Below the pieces are notes generated by a model. That model was not told the DNA's origin, searched no databases, and saw nothing but the letters and a program-made list of their open reading frames with translations. A stretch of 45,727 nucleotides of DNA from Rhodospirillaceae bacterium (GTDB taxonomy: Bacteria > Pseudomonadota > Alphaproteobacteria > Rhodospirillales > Casp-alpha2). The position numbers were made by a program, and so were the translations under genes. Shown here in pieces: positions 7,835 to 15,823 of this stretch; positions within the stretch are counted from its first letter, which is position 1, and each line of letters opens with the position of its first letter. The stretch is from NCBI GenBank assembly GCA_016845145.1, contig JAERTE010000039.1:1-45727 (forward strand), in the 5' to 3' direction.

Positions 7835-8833
7835 GTGATCAGATTCTTGTTTCTTGTTCTCGTGACTTTCGCCGCCGGTGCGAAAGCTGACGAAGCCAAA
7901 ATTCTCAAACGCCAATTGCAGGCGCCTGTGGCCAACTTGACGGCAACGCGTGACGGCTTGCGACTGGAATTGAAGAACGGCCCCTCGTACCTCGTCGGTA
8001 TCAACAAGGGCGCGCTGACATTCACGCTGGCGTCGACAATGACTCCGCCGAAGCCCGGATCCAATCCACTGCCCGATACGGTCGTCGCAACCGGCAATCG
8101 GGGCATTGCCGCCGCATGGTTCACCGAGCCGACGCGGCGCTACGGGCACGGCGTGTTGGGTGATGCCATTGAGGCCGGCGGATTGGCGGCGCGTATGGCC
8201 GACGGGCGGGTGGTTTCCATCAGCCTCGATCAGGGCTCGGTTTTCGAAGACCGCGTGCCGCGCCTGGCGGACTTGGACGGCGATGGCAAGGATGAGATTC
8301 TGGCCGTGCGGTCTTATCTTGATCGTGGCGCGGCGTTGACTGTCGTCGCGCCACGAGCCGGCAAGTTAGCCATCGTCGGCGAAGCAGCGGCCATCGGGTT
8401 GTCGAACCGCTGGCTCAATCCTGCGGGCGTTGGTGATTTCGACGGCGACGGGCGCATTGAGGCCGCCGTGGTCATCACCCCGCATATCGGGGGTACCTTG
8501 CAACTGTATGAATGGAAAGGCGCGCGCCTTGTGCCTGACCACGACAGCTTCGGTTATTCCAATCATGCCATGGGTGCCCGCGAGTTGGGCCTTGCGGCGG
8601 TGGCCGACATGAACGCCGACGGCACCCCCGATATCATTCTTCCCGACGATACCCGACGCGACTTGGAAGTTGTGACCTTCGCCGGCGGCAATGCCAAAAC
8701 ACTTTTCGACATTCCCATCGGCGGCCGTCTTGGCGGACCTGTCGTTGCGGCTGACGTGGACGGCGACAAGCGTCCCGAGATCGCTTACATTCTCAGTGGA
8801 AACACTCTTGTGATTGCCGACCCATCGCCATGA
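7835..8833 (+). CDS. Secreted FG-GAP/VCBS-type repeat protein
   Basis: A 332-aa protein starting at GTG with GAGGAG seven or so bases upstream. Residues 1-18 form a signal peptide (MIRFLFLVLVTFAAGAKA). Four calcium-loop repeats are visible: DLDGDGKDE, DFDGDGRIE, DMNADGTPD and DVDGDKRPE, each followed by a hydrophobic beta strand. This arrangement is that of FG-GAP/VCBS-like beta-propeller blades, usually extracytoplasmic and binding Ca2+. No enzymatic motif is seen. The stop overlaps the start of a YddG-like exporter (ATGA at 8830), so the two are co-translated. Function unknown. Confidence 0.8.
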   Translation: MIRFLFLVLVTFAAGAKADEAKILKRQLQAPVANLTATRDGLRLELKNGPSYLVGINKGALTFTLASTMTPPKPGSNPLPDTVVATGNRGIAAAWFTEPTRRYGHGVLGDAIEAGGLAARMADGRVVSISLDQGSVFEDRVPRLADLDGDGKDEILAVRSYLDRGAALTVVAPRAGKLAIVGEAAAIGLSNRWLNPAGVGDFDGDGRIEAAVVITPHIGGTLQLYEWKGARLVPDHDSFGYSNHAMGARELGLAAVADMNADGTPDIILPDDTRRDLEVVTFAGGNAKTLFDIPIGGRLGGPVVAADVDGDKRPEIAYILSGNTLVIADPSP

Positions 8834-9732
8834 CAAGTGCCGCCAAAACCAGAACCGCGACCCTGGTTGGCGCTTCGGCTGTCCTCATGTGGGGGCTGCT
8901 GGCATTGCTGACGACGCTGTCGGGCCAAGTGCCGCCGTTCTTGCTGGCTGCACTTTCCTTCGGCATCGCGACGCTGTTCGTCAGCGTCAAATGGCTGGTA
9001 CGCGGCGATAACATTCTCGCTCATCTTCGGCAACCTTTGGGGGCTTGGGTCTTGAGTGTCAGTGGTTTGTTCGGCTATCACTTTTTCTACTTCATGGCGC
9101 TTCGAAATGCACCGCCGGTAGAGGCCGGGCTGATCGCTTACATGTGGCCGCTGTTGATCGTGCTGTTCTCGGCGTTGTTGCCGGGAGAGAAGTTGCGCTG
9201 GCATCATCTGGCGGGTGCGCTGGCAGGTCTTGGGGGGGCGGTGCTGTTGATTACGCGGGGTGAGGGACTGGACGGTTTCAAGCCCGAATTTGCGTTGGGC
9301 TTTATGATGGCCGGGTGTTGCGCTTTTTTTTGGTCGGGTTATTCCGTTCTCAACCGCCGTTTTTCTCATGTGCCCACTGACGCTGTCGGCGGGTTTTGCG
9401 CCGCCACGGCTGTTCTCGCCGCCTTCGCACATATCATGTTCGAAACCACCGTGTGGCCCGCTGACGCAGGTGAATGGTTGGCCGTTGCGGGTCTTGGTTT
9501 GCTGCCGGTGGGGTTGGCGTTTTTTACTTGGGACTATGGCACCAAACATGGTGATATCCGCGTGCTGGGTGCATTCTCTTACGCCGCACCGCTGATCTCC
9601 ACGGTGCTGCTGATCGCGTTCGGCAAGGGCGACGCCACATGGGCCGTCGCCGCGGGCTGCGTGCTGATCATCGGTGGTGCGGTGCTGGCGGCCAGGGAAA
9701 TGCTGTTTGGTAGGCGGACGGAACATGCCTGA
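8830..9732 (+). CDS. DMT-superfamily exporter, YddG-like
   Basis: A 300-aa inner-membrane protein with about ten transmembrane helices and two EamA repeats. Features such as FGYHFFYFMALRNAPPVEA and FTWDYGTKHGD resemble the aromatic amino-acid exporter YddG. YddG-type proteins export aromatic and other neutral amino acids; the substrate here is not shown. The gene is coupled to the FG-GAP gene upstream (4-nt overlap). Its end overlaps by 8 nt the start of the interrupted methyltransferase reading frame. Confidence 0.85.
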   Translation: MTSAAKTRTATLVGASAVLMWGLLALLTTLSGQVPPFLLAALSFGIATLFVSVKWLVRGDNILAHLRQPLGAWVLSVSGLFGYHFFYFMALRNAPPVEAGLIAYMWPLLIVLFSALLPGEKLRWHHLAGALAGLGGAVLLITRGEGLDGFKPEFALGFMMAGCCAFFWSGYSVLNRRFSHVPTDAVGGFCAATAVLAAFAHIMFETTVWPADAGEWLAVAGLGLLPVGLAFFTWDYGTKHGDIRVLGAFSYAAPLISTVLLIAFGKGDATWAVAAGCVLIIGGAVLAAREMLFGRRTEHA

Positions 9733-9856
9733 GATTGAAGATATCGTTGATATTGCGCGGCACCGAATCCTCACAGCGTCGACGCCTGAGGAAGCGGCGG
9801 CCTTACCCAAACAATATGAAACCGAGATCGGCCTTCCGCAGAACCAAACCCGTTGA
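9725..9856 (+). pseudogene. 5' fragment of an interrupted methyltransferase gene
   Basis: Starting at ATG 9725 there are 43 codons (MPEIEDIVDIARHRIL...) ending in TGA at 9854-9856. The same frame continues without a shift into the methyltransferase below. Reading the TGA as a sense codon gives a smooth helical continuation (QTR-x-LEAYVS), so this piece is most simply the N-terminus of that gene cut by one nonsense codon. It could alternatively be a separate small ORF. Confidence 0.5.
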
Positions 9857-10948
9857 TTGGAAGCGTACGTTTCATTGCGAAGCGGAAACGCACCGCAAGC
9901 GATTGAGCAGATGACCGGCAGTTTCAATGAGGACCGCTATTTCGGCACGCTTATAGATCTCGCGTCATTATTTCTAAGTCATGAGTTTTCAAGTTCCAAC
10001 CAACGCGACGAAATGATCGGTTCGTTGGCGACTGTGTCCAACCAGTTGCGGTTAAATGGACTGGGAAAGTACGGTCTGCGAGCCGACTGCGTCGCATCGT
10101 TACTGCTTTATCAAACTCCGGAACTCTACCCTGTTCTCAAACAGATTGCCGAAAAGTGGGGAGGTCGGGCCGGTTCACTAAATTACACGGACGATGAACT
10201 TGAGAGTTTTCGTGATTGCGGTTACGGGTCTCCGGCGGAAAAACGGTTCATGGGTTTCGTGTACGCGCTCGCGGGAGAGTACGAGCTATCCACCCGGATC
10301 AACGACCTATTTACACTGCCGCTGAACGCCATTGAGAGCGAGATCTCGGCTCCATCCGGTGATGATTTTGGCTCAGACGTCAACGGACAGAAGAGTTATC
10401 TGCACAATCCGGTCTTCCAGCGGACAAATGATATGTTCGCAGAGGTTCTGTTGGATGATGAGAGTTATGGCCGGGCCGCCGATCTTGGCTGCGGCTGCGG
10501 CCTGGTGGGTGAGAGGGTGCGGTCGCGCGTGCGGCACCTCGTCGGCGTGGATATGAACGGGCCGGCGCTTGAAGTGGCGAATGACCAAGGCATTTATGAC
10601 GAGCTTAAGCGCCAAGACATGTTTGAGTTTCTGCAAAGTGAAACTCAATCGTACGACTTAATTACGGCGTGCATGGTCATTGAGTGGATCCCCGACACGG
10701 ATGCGCTTTTCAAGCTGGCTTGGGACAGCCTGGTTCCGGGCGGTCGGCTCGCGTTCGTCGTCGTGCCATGTCGAGAAGGACCAGTGCGTGCAACGGCCGG
10801 CCTGCTTTCGGGGCTCCGCTGGTACTGTTTCGAGCCCACGTACCTGGCGGAACAGGCAAAGTCGTTCGGCTTTCAAGTGGCGCGCCTCGAATACCGCCCC
10901 TATGCCTATTCGGTCGGCGCTTTTTTCCTGCTGCAGCGCCCGAACTGA
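9857..10948 (+). CDS. Class I SAM-dependent methyltransferase with N-terminal helical domain (5' end interrupted)
   Basis: Residues from about 190 form a Rossmann methyltransferase: motif I AADLGCGCGLVG, acidic GVDMNGPAL after strand 2, then DLITACMVIEWIPD and GGRLAFVVVP. The first half is a helical region resembling TPR-like helices, without a recognised family. The annotated start is TTG directly after an in-frame TGA; a later ATG (MTGSFNEDRYF) is another option, but no clear ribosome site marks either. If the TGA is an error or is read through, the full protein from 9725 would be 407 residues. The substrate is unknown. Confidence 0.65.
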   Translation: MEAYVSLRSGNAPQAIEQMTGSFNEDRYFGTLIDLASLFLSHEFSSSNQRDEMIGSLATVSNQLRLNGLGKYGLRADCVASLLLYQTPELYPVLKQIAEKWGGRAGSLNYTDDELESFRDCGYGSPAEKRFMGFVYALAGEYELSTRINDLFTLPLNAIESEISAPSGDDFGSDVNGQKSYLHNPVFQRTNDMFAEVLLDDESYGRAADLGCGCGLVGERVRSRVRHLVGVDMNGPALEVANDQGIYDELKRQDMFEFLQSETQSYDLITACMVIEWIPDTDALFKLAWDSLVPGGRLAFVVVPCREGPVRATAGLLSGLRWYCFEPTYLAEQAKSFGFQVARLEYRPYAYSVGAFFLLQRPN

Positions 10949-10966
10949 CGCAAGCCTATCCACGCA

Positions 10967-11221
10967 TCATTCCTCTGTAAGCTTGTGGCTGTCCGCCGCT
11001 GTCAGATCGAGCCCATAAGCTGCGCGCATCTGTTTAATGAACTCCAGTGTCTCTGCTTCGAACGGACGCCGCCCTTCAAAACTGTGCAGAACAATCCCTT
11101 CGATAAGGTCGCCGAGGCCTATCTCGTTGCGCGCTGCGATGGCTTTCAAGACTTTCAGGATGCGTTTTTCGATACGGACGCCGGTCTGGACGCGGTCGAT
11201 TTTTTTCATGCTGGCGGACAT
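10967..11221 (-). CDS. Ribbon-helix-helix-type transcriptional regulator
   Basis: A small protein (84 aa from ATG 11221; longer starts up to TTG 11245 exist). The stretch TGVRIEKRILKVLKAIAA followed by EIGLGDLIEGIVLHSF has the beta-alpha-alpha pattern of ribbon-helix-helix DNA-binding proteins. The tail (MRAAYGLDLTAADSH) may be a ligand or oligomer segment. AAAGAG six bases before the 11221 ATG favours that start. It diverges from an EamA transporter, and the gap holds a perfect palindrome. I infer an autoregulated regulator/transporter pair. Regulator class is inferred from the pattern, not from a named match. Confidence 0.65.
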   Translation of the reverse strand: MSASMKKIDRVQTGVRIEKRILKVLKAIAARNEIGLGDLIEGIVLHSFEGRRPFEAETLEFIKQMRAAYGLDLTAADSHKLTEE

Positions 11222-11244
11222 TTCCATCTCTTTCATTGATTTCA

Positions 11245-11266
11245 ATATGGTACCATGGTACCATAT
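11245..11266. promoter_or_regulatory. Perfect 22-bp palindrome, probable operator
   Basis: The 22 bases are self-complementary and contain two overlapping copies of ATGGTACCAT (11247-11256 and 11255-11264), offset by 8 bp. It lies 31 bp before the EamA transporter start and just upstream of the regulator start on the other strand. An 8-bp period fits side-by-side binding of ribbon-helix-helix dimers. Binding itself is inferred. Confidence 0.65.
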
Positions 11267-11297
11267 TTTTATCGTTCTTCAATCGGAAACCAAGATC

Positions 11298-12161
11298 ATG
11301 TCGGACAACCTCAAGGGCATCCTTTGGGCGCTGGCTGCGACGGGTTTGTTCTCGGTCGTGGCTGCCATGGCGAAAGTTGCCGTCACCGAGTACCACGTGC
11401 TGCAGATATTGTTCTTCAGGCAAATCATTGTTTTGCTCTCATCGCTCCCGTCGATTGCGAAATCATTCCCCGAAAGCCTGAAGACAAACCATCCGGGCAT
11501 CCATGCGGCGCGTTTGATCGGTGCCTTTGTCGCTTTATCGTGCAGCATCTGGGCGGTTGCGGTTCTGCCACTGACAACGGCGATTACGCTGGCCTTCGCC
11601 CAGGTGTTTATTGTCGCGCTGCTTGCCCTGAAATTTCTGGGCGAACCCGTCGGCAGACACAGGATCGGCGCTATTGTTGTGGGGTTCGTCGGTGTTGTGA
11701 TTGTCATGCGGCCAGGCGTTGAGGGAACCTTCGTTTGGCACGCACTCATTCCCGCGCTTGGCGCGTTTGGGGCCGGCATCGCGATTATATCGGTCCGGAA
11801 ACTTTCCCAATCGGAATCAACGGCGACATTGCTGGTCTATCAGGCATTGTTCGTCGGTGCATTGGCGGGGATGCCGCTGTTGTGGGTATGGGTGACGCCG
11901 GACCTGGAAGGGTTAATATTTCTATTGGCCATGGGTGTGTTGGCGACGCTCGGGCAATGGGTCGGCGTACAGGCATTGCGTTTGGGCGAGGCCAGCGTTG
12001 TCGGCAATATTGAATATGTGAAACTGATTTACGCAGCCGTATTGGGATATGTTCTGTTCAGCGAGGTGCCCGATATTTATACGGTCACGGGTGCAGCGGT
12101 CATCGTTGGGTCATCGGCTTACATATTCCATCGTGAATCAATGAAAACACGAGGCGTTTAG
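11298..12161 (+). CDS. EamA/DMT-superfamily transporter
   Basis: A 287-aa membrane protein with about ten hydrophobic helices in two EamA halves (first half from ILWALAATGLFSVVAA, second from HALIPALGAFGAGIAI). The frame extends upstream to 11037, but that region is the reverse of the regulator gene; the ATG at 11298 (MSDNLKG) with GGAAACC upstream is the right start. Family members export metabolites such as amino acids or cofactors; nothing in the sequence identifies the substrate. The divergent regulator and shared palindrome suggest inducible expression. Confidence 0.85.
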   Translation: MSDNLKGILWALAATGLFSVVAAMAKVAVTEYHVLQILFFRQIIVLLSSLPSIAKSFPESLKTNHPGIHAARLIGAFVALSCSIWAVAVLPLTTAITLAFAQVFIVALLALKFLGEPVGRHRIGAIVVGFVGVVIVMRPGVEGTFVWHALIPALGAFGAGIAIISVRKLSQSESTATLLVYQALFVGALAGMPLLWVWVTPDLEGLIFLLAMGVLATLGQWVGVQALRLGEASVVGNIEYVKLIYAAVLGYVLFSEVPDIYTVTGAAVIVGSSAYIFHRESMKTRGV

Positions 12162-12194
12162 TCGTCGCCTTTTGCATGCGCTCTCCTCAGAGGC

Positions 12195-12635
12195 TTATTG
12201 TTGTATTTTTCCAAGCAAAGCGAAGGCAACCCCAATCCATACCAGGCTTCGAAGCGCCATGGCGCCGACGGTTCGCGCCTCAAATACGCCGCCTATGAAA
12301 ATATGAATACCGAAGGCGATGAACACCGCGGCCGTTGTTAGCGCGATTGCCAACGCGAGTTGGGCAACCCAGGGGCGCCACATGAAAATACCGATCGCGC
12401 CTGCGATATACGCGAAGCCGGCCACGAAGTTGAACCAAACAACGAACGGCACGAAATCTCCGGCGGCTTTGCGACCTGCACCGTCAACGAACAGAACCTC
12501 GCCACCGGATTTAAGCGTCAGCAGACCAAACAGCCCTGCGAATACCGCTACAGGAAATGTCCAGCGTGGCCGTCTTTCCAGGCCTTCCATGGGTTGGTCG
12601 GACTCCCTTGTGTCACGCGGTGAATATGCGGACAT
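12195..12635 (-). CDS. Small membrane protein, four helices
   Basis: A 146-aa protein with a hydrophilic N-terminal 35 residues and four hydrophobic segments (FPVAVFAGLFGLLTL, FVPFVVWFNFVAGFAYIAGA, VAQLALAIALTTAAVF, SLVWIGVAFALLG). No family was recognised with confidence; it has the size of DoxX-like or other small four-helix proteins. The start at ATG 12635 is preceded by CTAGG; a TTG at 12659 and an ATG at 12590 are alternatives. It converges with the EamA transporter and lies downstream of a GNAT gene on the same strand. Confidence 0.65.
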   Translation of the reverse strand: MSAYSPRDTRESDQPMEGLERRPRWTFPVAVFAGLFGLLTLKSGGEVLFVDGAGRKAAGDFVPFVVWFNFVAGFAYIAGAIGIFMWRPWVAQLALAIALTTAAVFIAFGIHIFIGGVFEARTVGAMALRSLVWIGVAFALLGKIQQ

Positions 12636-12671
12636 CCTAGATTGGAGTGAGAGCTTCAATGTTGATCTTGG

Positions 12672-13169
12672 TTAGTCCAGATTTTTCACCAAATACCGAA
12701 CGGTCTTATCCACATGCGGCAAGGCGACCCGGCCCATCTCGACAAACCCCATCTTCCCGTGGAACGCGTCGGAGCCAGGGTTCGGCGGGTCGACATTGAC
12801 CTCGCAGACATGGCTGCCGATCCCTCGGACCTCTGCGTGCGCCCGCAGATCATCGTACAAAACCTTTGCCAGTCCTTGGCCGCGGTGCTCGCTGCCAACA
12901 ACGACCCGGTCGATATAGATGAACTGCTTGAGGCGTTCGCGAAACCAATTGAAATTGAAGTTGTCGTAGGTTGCCGCATGATCGAAGGCGATCAGAAAAG
13001 CGGATTTTCCGCCGATACATGAGGCCACCGAGGCATTCCGCAGGAGATCCGACCATGTTTCCGGCGCCAAATACGACGTCTCGCGGGCATGCAGATTGTT
13101 GAGCGCCAGCAGCGATGTCTGGGCCGCTTGCGTTTGATCTGCGATTTTTTCAGTTTGCATGACAATCAT
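12672..13169 (-). CDS. GNAT-family acetyltransferase
   Basis: A 165-aa protein with the acetyl-CoA-binding motif A in VVVGSEHRGQGLAKVLYDDL (R-G-Q-G-L-A) and the C-terminal FHGKMGFVEMGRVALP strand-helix typical of GNAT enzymes. The start at ATG 13169 is one of three close options (13202, 13169, 13160). The acceptor is unknown. It lies 29 nt downstream of the membrane ClpP-like gene on the same strand, so the two may be co-transcribed. Confidence 0.82.
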   Translation of the reverse strand: MIVMQTEKIADQTQAAQTSLLALNNLHARETSYLAPETWSDLLRNASVASCIGGKSAFLIAFDHAATYDNFNFNWFRERLKQFIYIDRVVVGSEHRGQGLAKVLYDDLRAHAEVRGIGSHVCEVNVDPPNPGSDAFHGKMGFVEMGRVALPHVDKTVRYLVKNLD

Positions 13170-13198
13170 GGCTGAACGACACCTTGGCCGAAACGACG

Positions 13199-14110
13199 TC
13201 ATTCCCCAGGTTTGCGGGAGATGGCTTCATCGACGATCTTATGAACTACGCCCGCCTGCAGCAATTCCGTTGCCGACGGAAACCAGATATCGGTGTGCAG
13301 AGCCTTGAACGCTCTGGCCAGGAAATCTTCGGAAATGTGTTGTTGGCGATAGAACGAAATATCCTTTTCTTGCTCCCCTTCCAGATCCATCCGAGGCATG
13401 ACGTAACGTTGTTCAAGTCCGTACTGATGAAATCCGAGACGAGCCTTGGTGCCGATGAACCGCTGCCGGCCGCCGATGAAAGCGGTCGTACAGGCCGATT
13501 TGCAAACATTAAGGACATAAGTGTTCAGACGACGCCGTTTGATTAAATAGCCGGCGCCGCGGCCTTCGTAAATATGTCCGCCATCGCTATGCAGGACGAT
13601 GCCCGTGACACCGGGATAGCGGTCCAGCAATGCCTCGAGTTTTTCAGTGATACCGAGCGCAAATGTTCCCTCAACATGGACAAGCGTGTCGTCGGTGCTC
13701 AATCGCAGTGTGTACTGATTGGCACGGGCCTGTTCCAGGCTGATGCCTTCGTCACCGGCGAATTGACCGACGGATAGCGTTTGGTAGGCACTGAATAAGC
13801 TGACCAGCGTGAACAAAAAGCTGATGACGATCGCGATGTAAGATACCCACTGCCAAATACCCGAATTGATGCCCAGGCTTTGACGTTCGCTGGCCCGCAA
13901 CAAACCAATGACCTGCCAGGGGTAGATTGCGCCATGACAGATGGTCATGAAGACAATGGTCGCGAGTATGGCTTCGGGGCGTTCGATCAGATACGGCGGA
14001 AGGGTGAAGCGATCAGCATAAAAAATGATAACCCGTACCAAGACCAAGTTTACCCAGAGCGACCAATGTAGGGAATGGTTTCCACGCCAGTGGTCCCGGA
14101 TATATCTCAT
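13199..14110 (-). CDS. Membrane protein with ClpP/crotonase-like domain (COG3904-like)
   Basis: A 303-aa protein. The N-terminal half has three transmembrane segments (about residues 20-37, 47-71 and 86-110). The C-terminal half, probably periplasmic, has a ClpP/crotonase fold signature: TGIVLHSDGGHIYEG, then VCKSACTTAF where the Ser would be the nucleophile, then RLGFHQYG with a candidate catalytic His. These match predicted periplasmic ClpP-like proteins of the COG3904 type. The proteolytic role is inferred from the motifs. The start is ATG 14110; a TTG at 14131 is possible. An inverted-repeat cluster lies just upstream. Confidence 0.75.
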   Translation of the reverse strand: MRYIRDHWRGNHSLHWSLWVNLVLVRVIIFYADRFTLPPYLIERPEAILATIVFMTICHGAIYPWQVIGLLRASERQSLGINSGIWQWVSYIAIVISFLFTLVSLFSAYQTLSVGQFAGDEGISLEQARANQYTLRLSTDDTLVHVEGTFALGITEKLEALLDRYPGVTGIVLHSDGGHIYEGRGAGYLIKRRRLNTYVLNVCKSACTTAFIGGRQRFIGTKARLGFHQYGLEQRYVMPRMDLEGEQEKDISFYRQQHISEDFLARAFKALHTDIWFPSATELLQAGVVHKIVDEAISRKPGE

Positions 14111-14118
14111 CGATCTTC

Positions 14119-14143
14119 GACCATGAGACAATGGTCTCAGACC
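14119..14143. repeat. Overlapping short inverted repeats upstream of the ClpP-like gene
   Basis: GACCAT/ATGGTC (14119-14124 and 14131-14136) overlaps GGTCT/AGACC (14133-14137 and 14139-14143). It could be an operator or leader hairpin for the minus-strand gene starting at 14110. No function is shown. Confidence 0.4.
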
Positions 14144-14205
14144 CTCTCACAGGGGTCAAATTCTTATATCGCAGACAGCATAATAATGGCGCGATGACGC
14201 CAACC

Positions 14206-15765
14206 TTATGGCCGCATGCCGAAACTCGATGGGCCGGTCTCGCGGCGTTTGGCGGCAAGATTGGCGAAGTCACACAGGATCGAACGCGTGGCGCGCGGAT
14301 CGATGATCTCTTCCACCGCGAAGGTTTCGGCGGTGCGGAAGGGCGAGCGCAGTTTTTCCAGCCGGTCTTCGATTTCATCGAGTTTCGCTTGCGGGTCGTC
14401 GGCGGCCTCGATCTCGGCTTTGTAGGCGGCCTCGATACCGCCAGCCAGCGGCAGCGATCCCCAGGCACCCGAAACCCAGGCATAACGCATGGAAAAGCGC
14501 CCCGCCGGGCGGTGTGCGCCGCCGGCCACGCCAAAGGCATTGCGTACAATCATCGAGCACCAAGGAACGGTGACTTGGCTCATGGCCGCCATGACACGCA
14601 CACCCAATCGGATCGTGCGGGTTTTTTCCGCCTCCAAGCCGACGGCAAAGCCTGGGCAATCGCAAAGATAAACAATGGGCAGATGAAACGTCTGCGCCAT
14701 ATCCATGAAGCGGATGATTTTTTCGCAGGCGTCCGATGTCCATGCGCCGCCGGAGAACAGCGGATCACTGGCCATCACGGCGACCGGCCAGCCATCGAAC
14801 CTGGCAAAGCCGGTGATGATCGGACGGCCGAAGCGGTCGGCCATTTCGAAAAAGCTGCCCTTGTCGACCACCGCGTCGACGATGCGGCGCATGTTGTAGG
14901 CTTGCTTGGGGTTGTGCGGAACGATGTTGAACAGGCTCGGGTCGCGGCGGTTCACGGGGTCCGAATTGGGGGCCTGTTCGGCCAGATCGTCAATCGAGGA
15001 CGGCAGGTAGGAGAGGAATTTCCGGGCCCGGTCGAAGGCTTCGTCTTCCGTGTCCACCGCATCGTCGACGCCACCGGCTGCCAATTGAATTTTCCACCCC
15101 CCGAGCTCTTGTTTGCTCAGGTCCTCGCCAAGACCCGAGACCACGGGCGGCCCGGCCACGAACATGGCGGATTTCTCTTTCACCATCACCGAATAGTGGC
15201 TGCCCGCCAACCTGGCTGCGCCCAATCCGGCAACGGAGCCGAGCCCCAATGCCACCACGGGGATGTAGCTCATGTTCTGCAGCATGAGATCGTATTTCGA
15301 TCCAATGCCGCCGGGCAGGTTGGGTCGCCCGGTTGTCTCGATGGTTTTCACCGAGCCGCCGCCGCCCGACCCCTCAATCAGGCGGATGATCGGGATACGA
15401 AGTTCGCGCGCCATCTCTTCCGGATAAGCAGCTTTTTCCTTGATGGTGGCATCGGCGGAGCCGCCGCGCTGGGTGAAGTCATCACCGCTGATAACCACCG
15501 GGCGGCCATCCAGTGTGGCCCGGCCCATGACGCAGTTGGACGCATTGAGTTTTATCAGATTACCGGCGCTGTCGTAGTCGGCGCTGCCAGCGACTGTACC
15601 GATTTCATGGAAAGAGCCTGCATCGGCGAGCTTGGCGACCCGTTCGCGCACGGTCAGGCGGCCGCCGTCGTGCTGACGTTTGACCCGCTCCGGCCCGCCC
15701 ATTTCCCGCACATCGGCCTGACGTCGGGTTAATTCACTAAGTCGCTCGCTCCAGTCTTCGCTCAC
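14206..15765 (-). CDS. Acyl-CoA carboxylase, carboxyltransferase (beta) subunit
   Basis: Transfers the carboxyl group from carboxybiotin to an acyl-CoA such as propionyl-CoA or methylcrotonyl-CoA. The 519-aa length fits PccB/MccB-type proteins. Both carboxyltransferase halves are visible: RLIEGSGGGGS and GLGSVAGLGAARLAGSHYS in the first, LCDCPGFAVGLEAEKT and VRNAFGVAGGAH in the second. It starts at GTG 15765 with GGAGG six bases upstream. No biotin carboxylase or biotin carrier gene is nearby, so the partner alpha subunit must be encoded elsewhere; the substrate is not set by the sequence. Confidence 0.9.
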   Translation of the reverse strand: MSEDWSERLSELTRRQADVREMGGPERVKRQHDGGRLTVRERVAKLADAGSFHEIGTVAGSADYDSAGNLIKLNASNCVMGRATLDGRPVVISGDDFTQRGGSADATIKEKAAYPEEMARELRIPIIRLIEGSGGGGSVKTIETTGRPNLPGGIGSKYDLMLQNMSYIPVVALGLGSVAGLGAARLAGSHYSVMVKEKSAMFVAGPPVVSGLGEDLSKQELGGWKIQLAAGGVDDAVDTEDEAFDRARKFLSYLPSSIDDLAEQAPNSDPVNRRDPSLFNIVPHNPKQAYNMRRIVDAVVDKGSFFEMADRFGRPIITGFARFDGWPVAVMASDPLFSGGAWTSDACEKIIRFMDMAQTFHLPIVYLCDCPGFAVGLEAEKTRTIRLGVRVMAAMSQVTVPWCSMIVRNAFGVAGGAHRPAGRFSMRYAWVSGAWGSLPLAGGIEAAYKAEIEAADDPQAKLDEIEDRLEKLRSPFRTAETFAVEEIIDPRATRSILCDFANLAAKRRETGPSSFGMRP

Positions 15766-15823
15766 CGTTTCCTCCCAGAAATGTTCGCCGGAGTGTAATC
15801 AATGTGAGAAATGAGAAAAGGCT

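Noticed and set aside
14131..15732. 533-aa plus-strand frame opposite the acyl-CoA carboxylase gene
   Set aside because: The minus-strand gene has clear carboxyltransferase motifs and GGAGG; the plus frame is compositional and has no recognisable domain.
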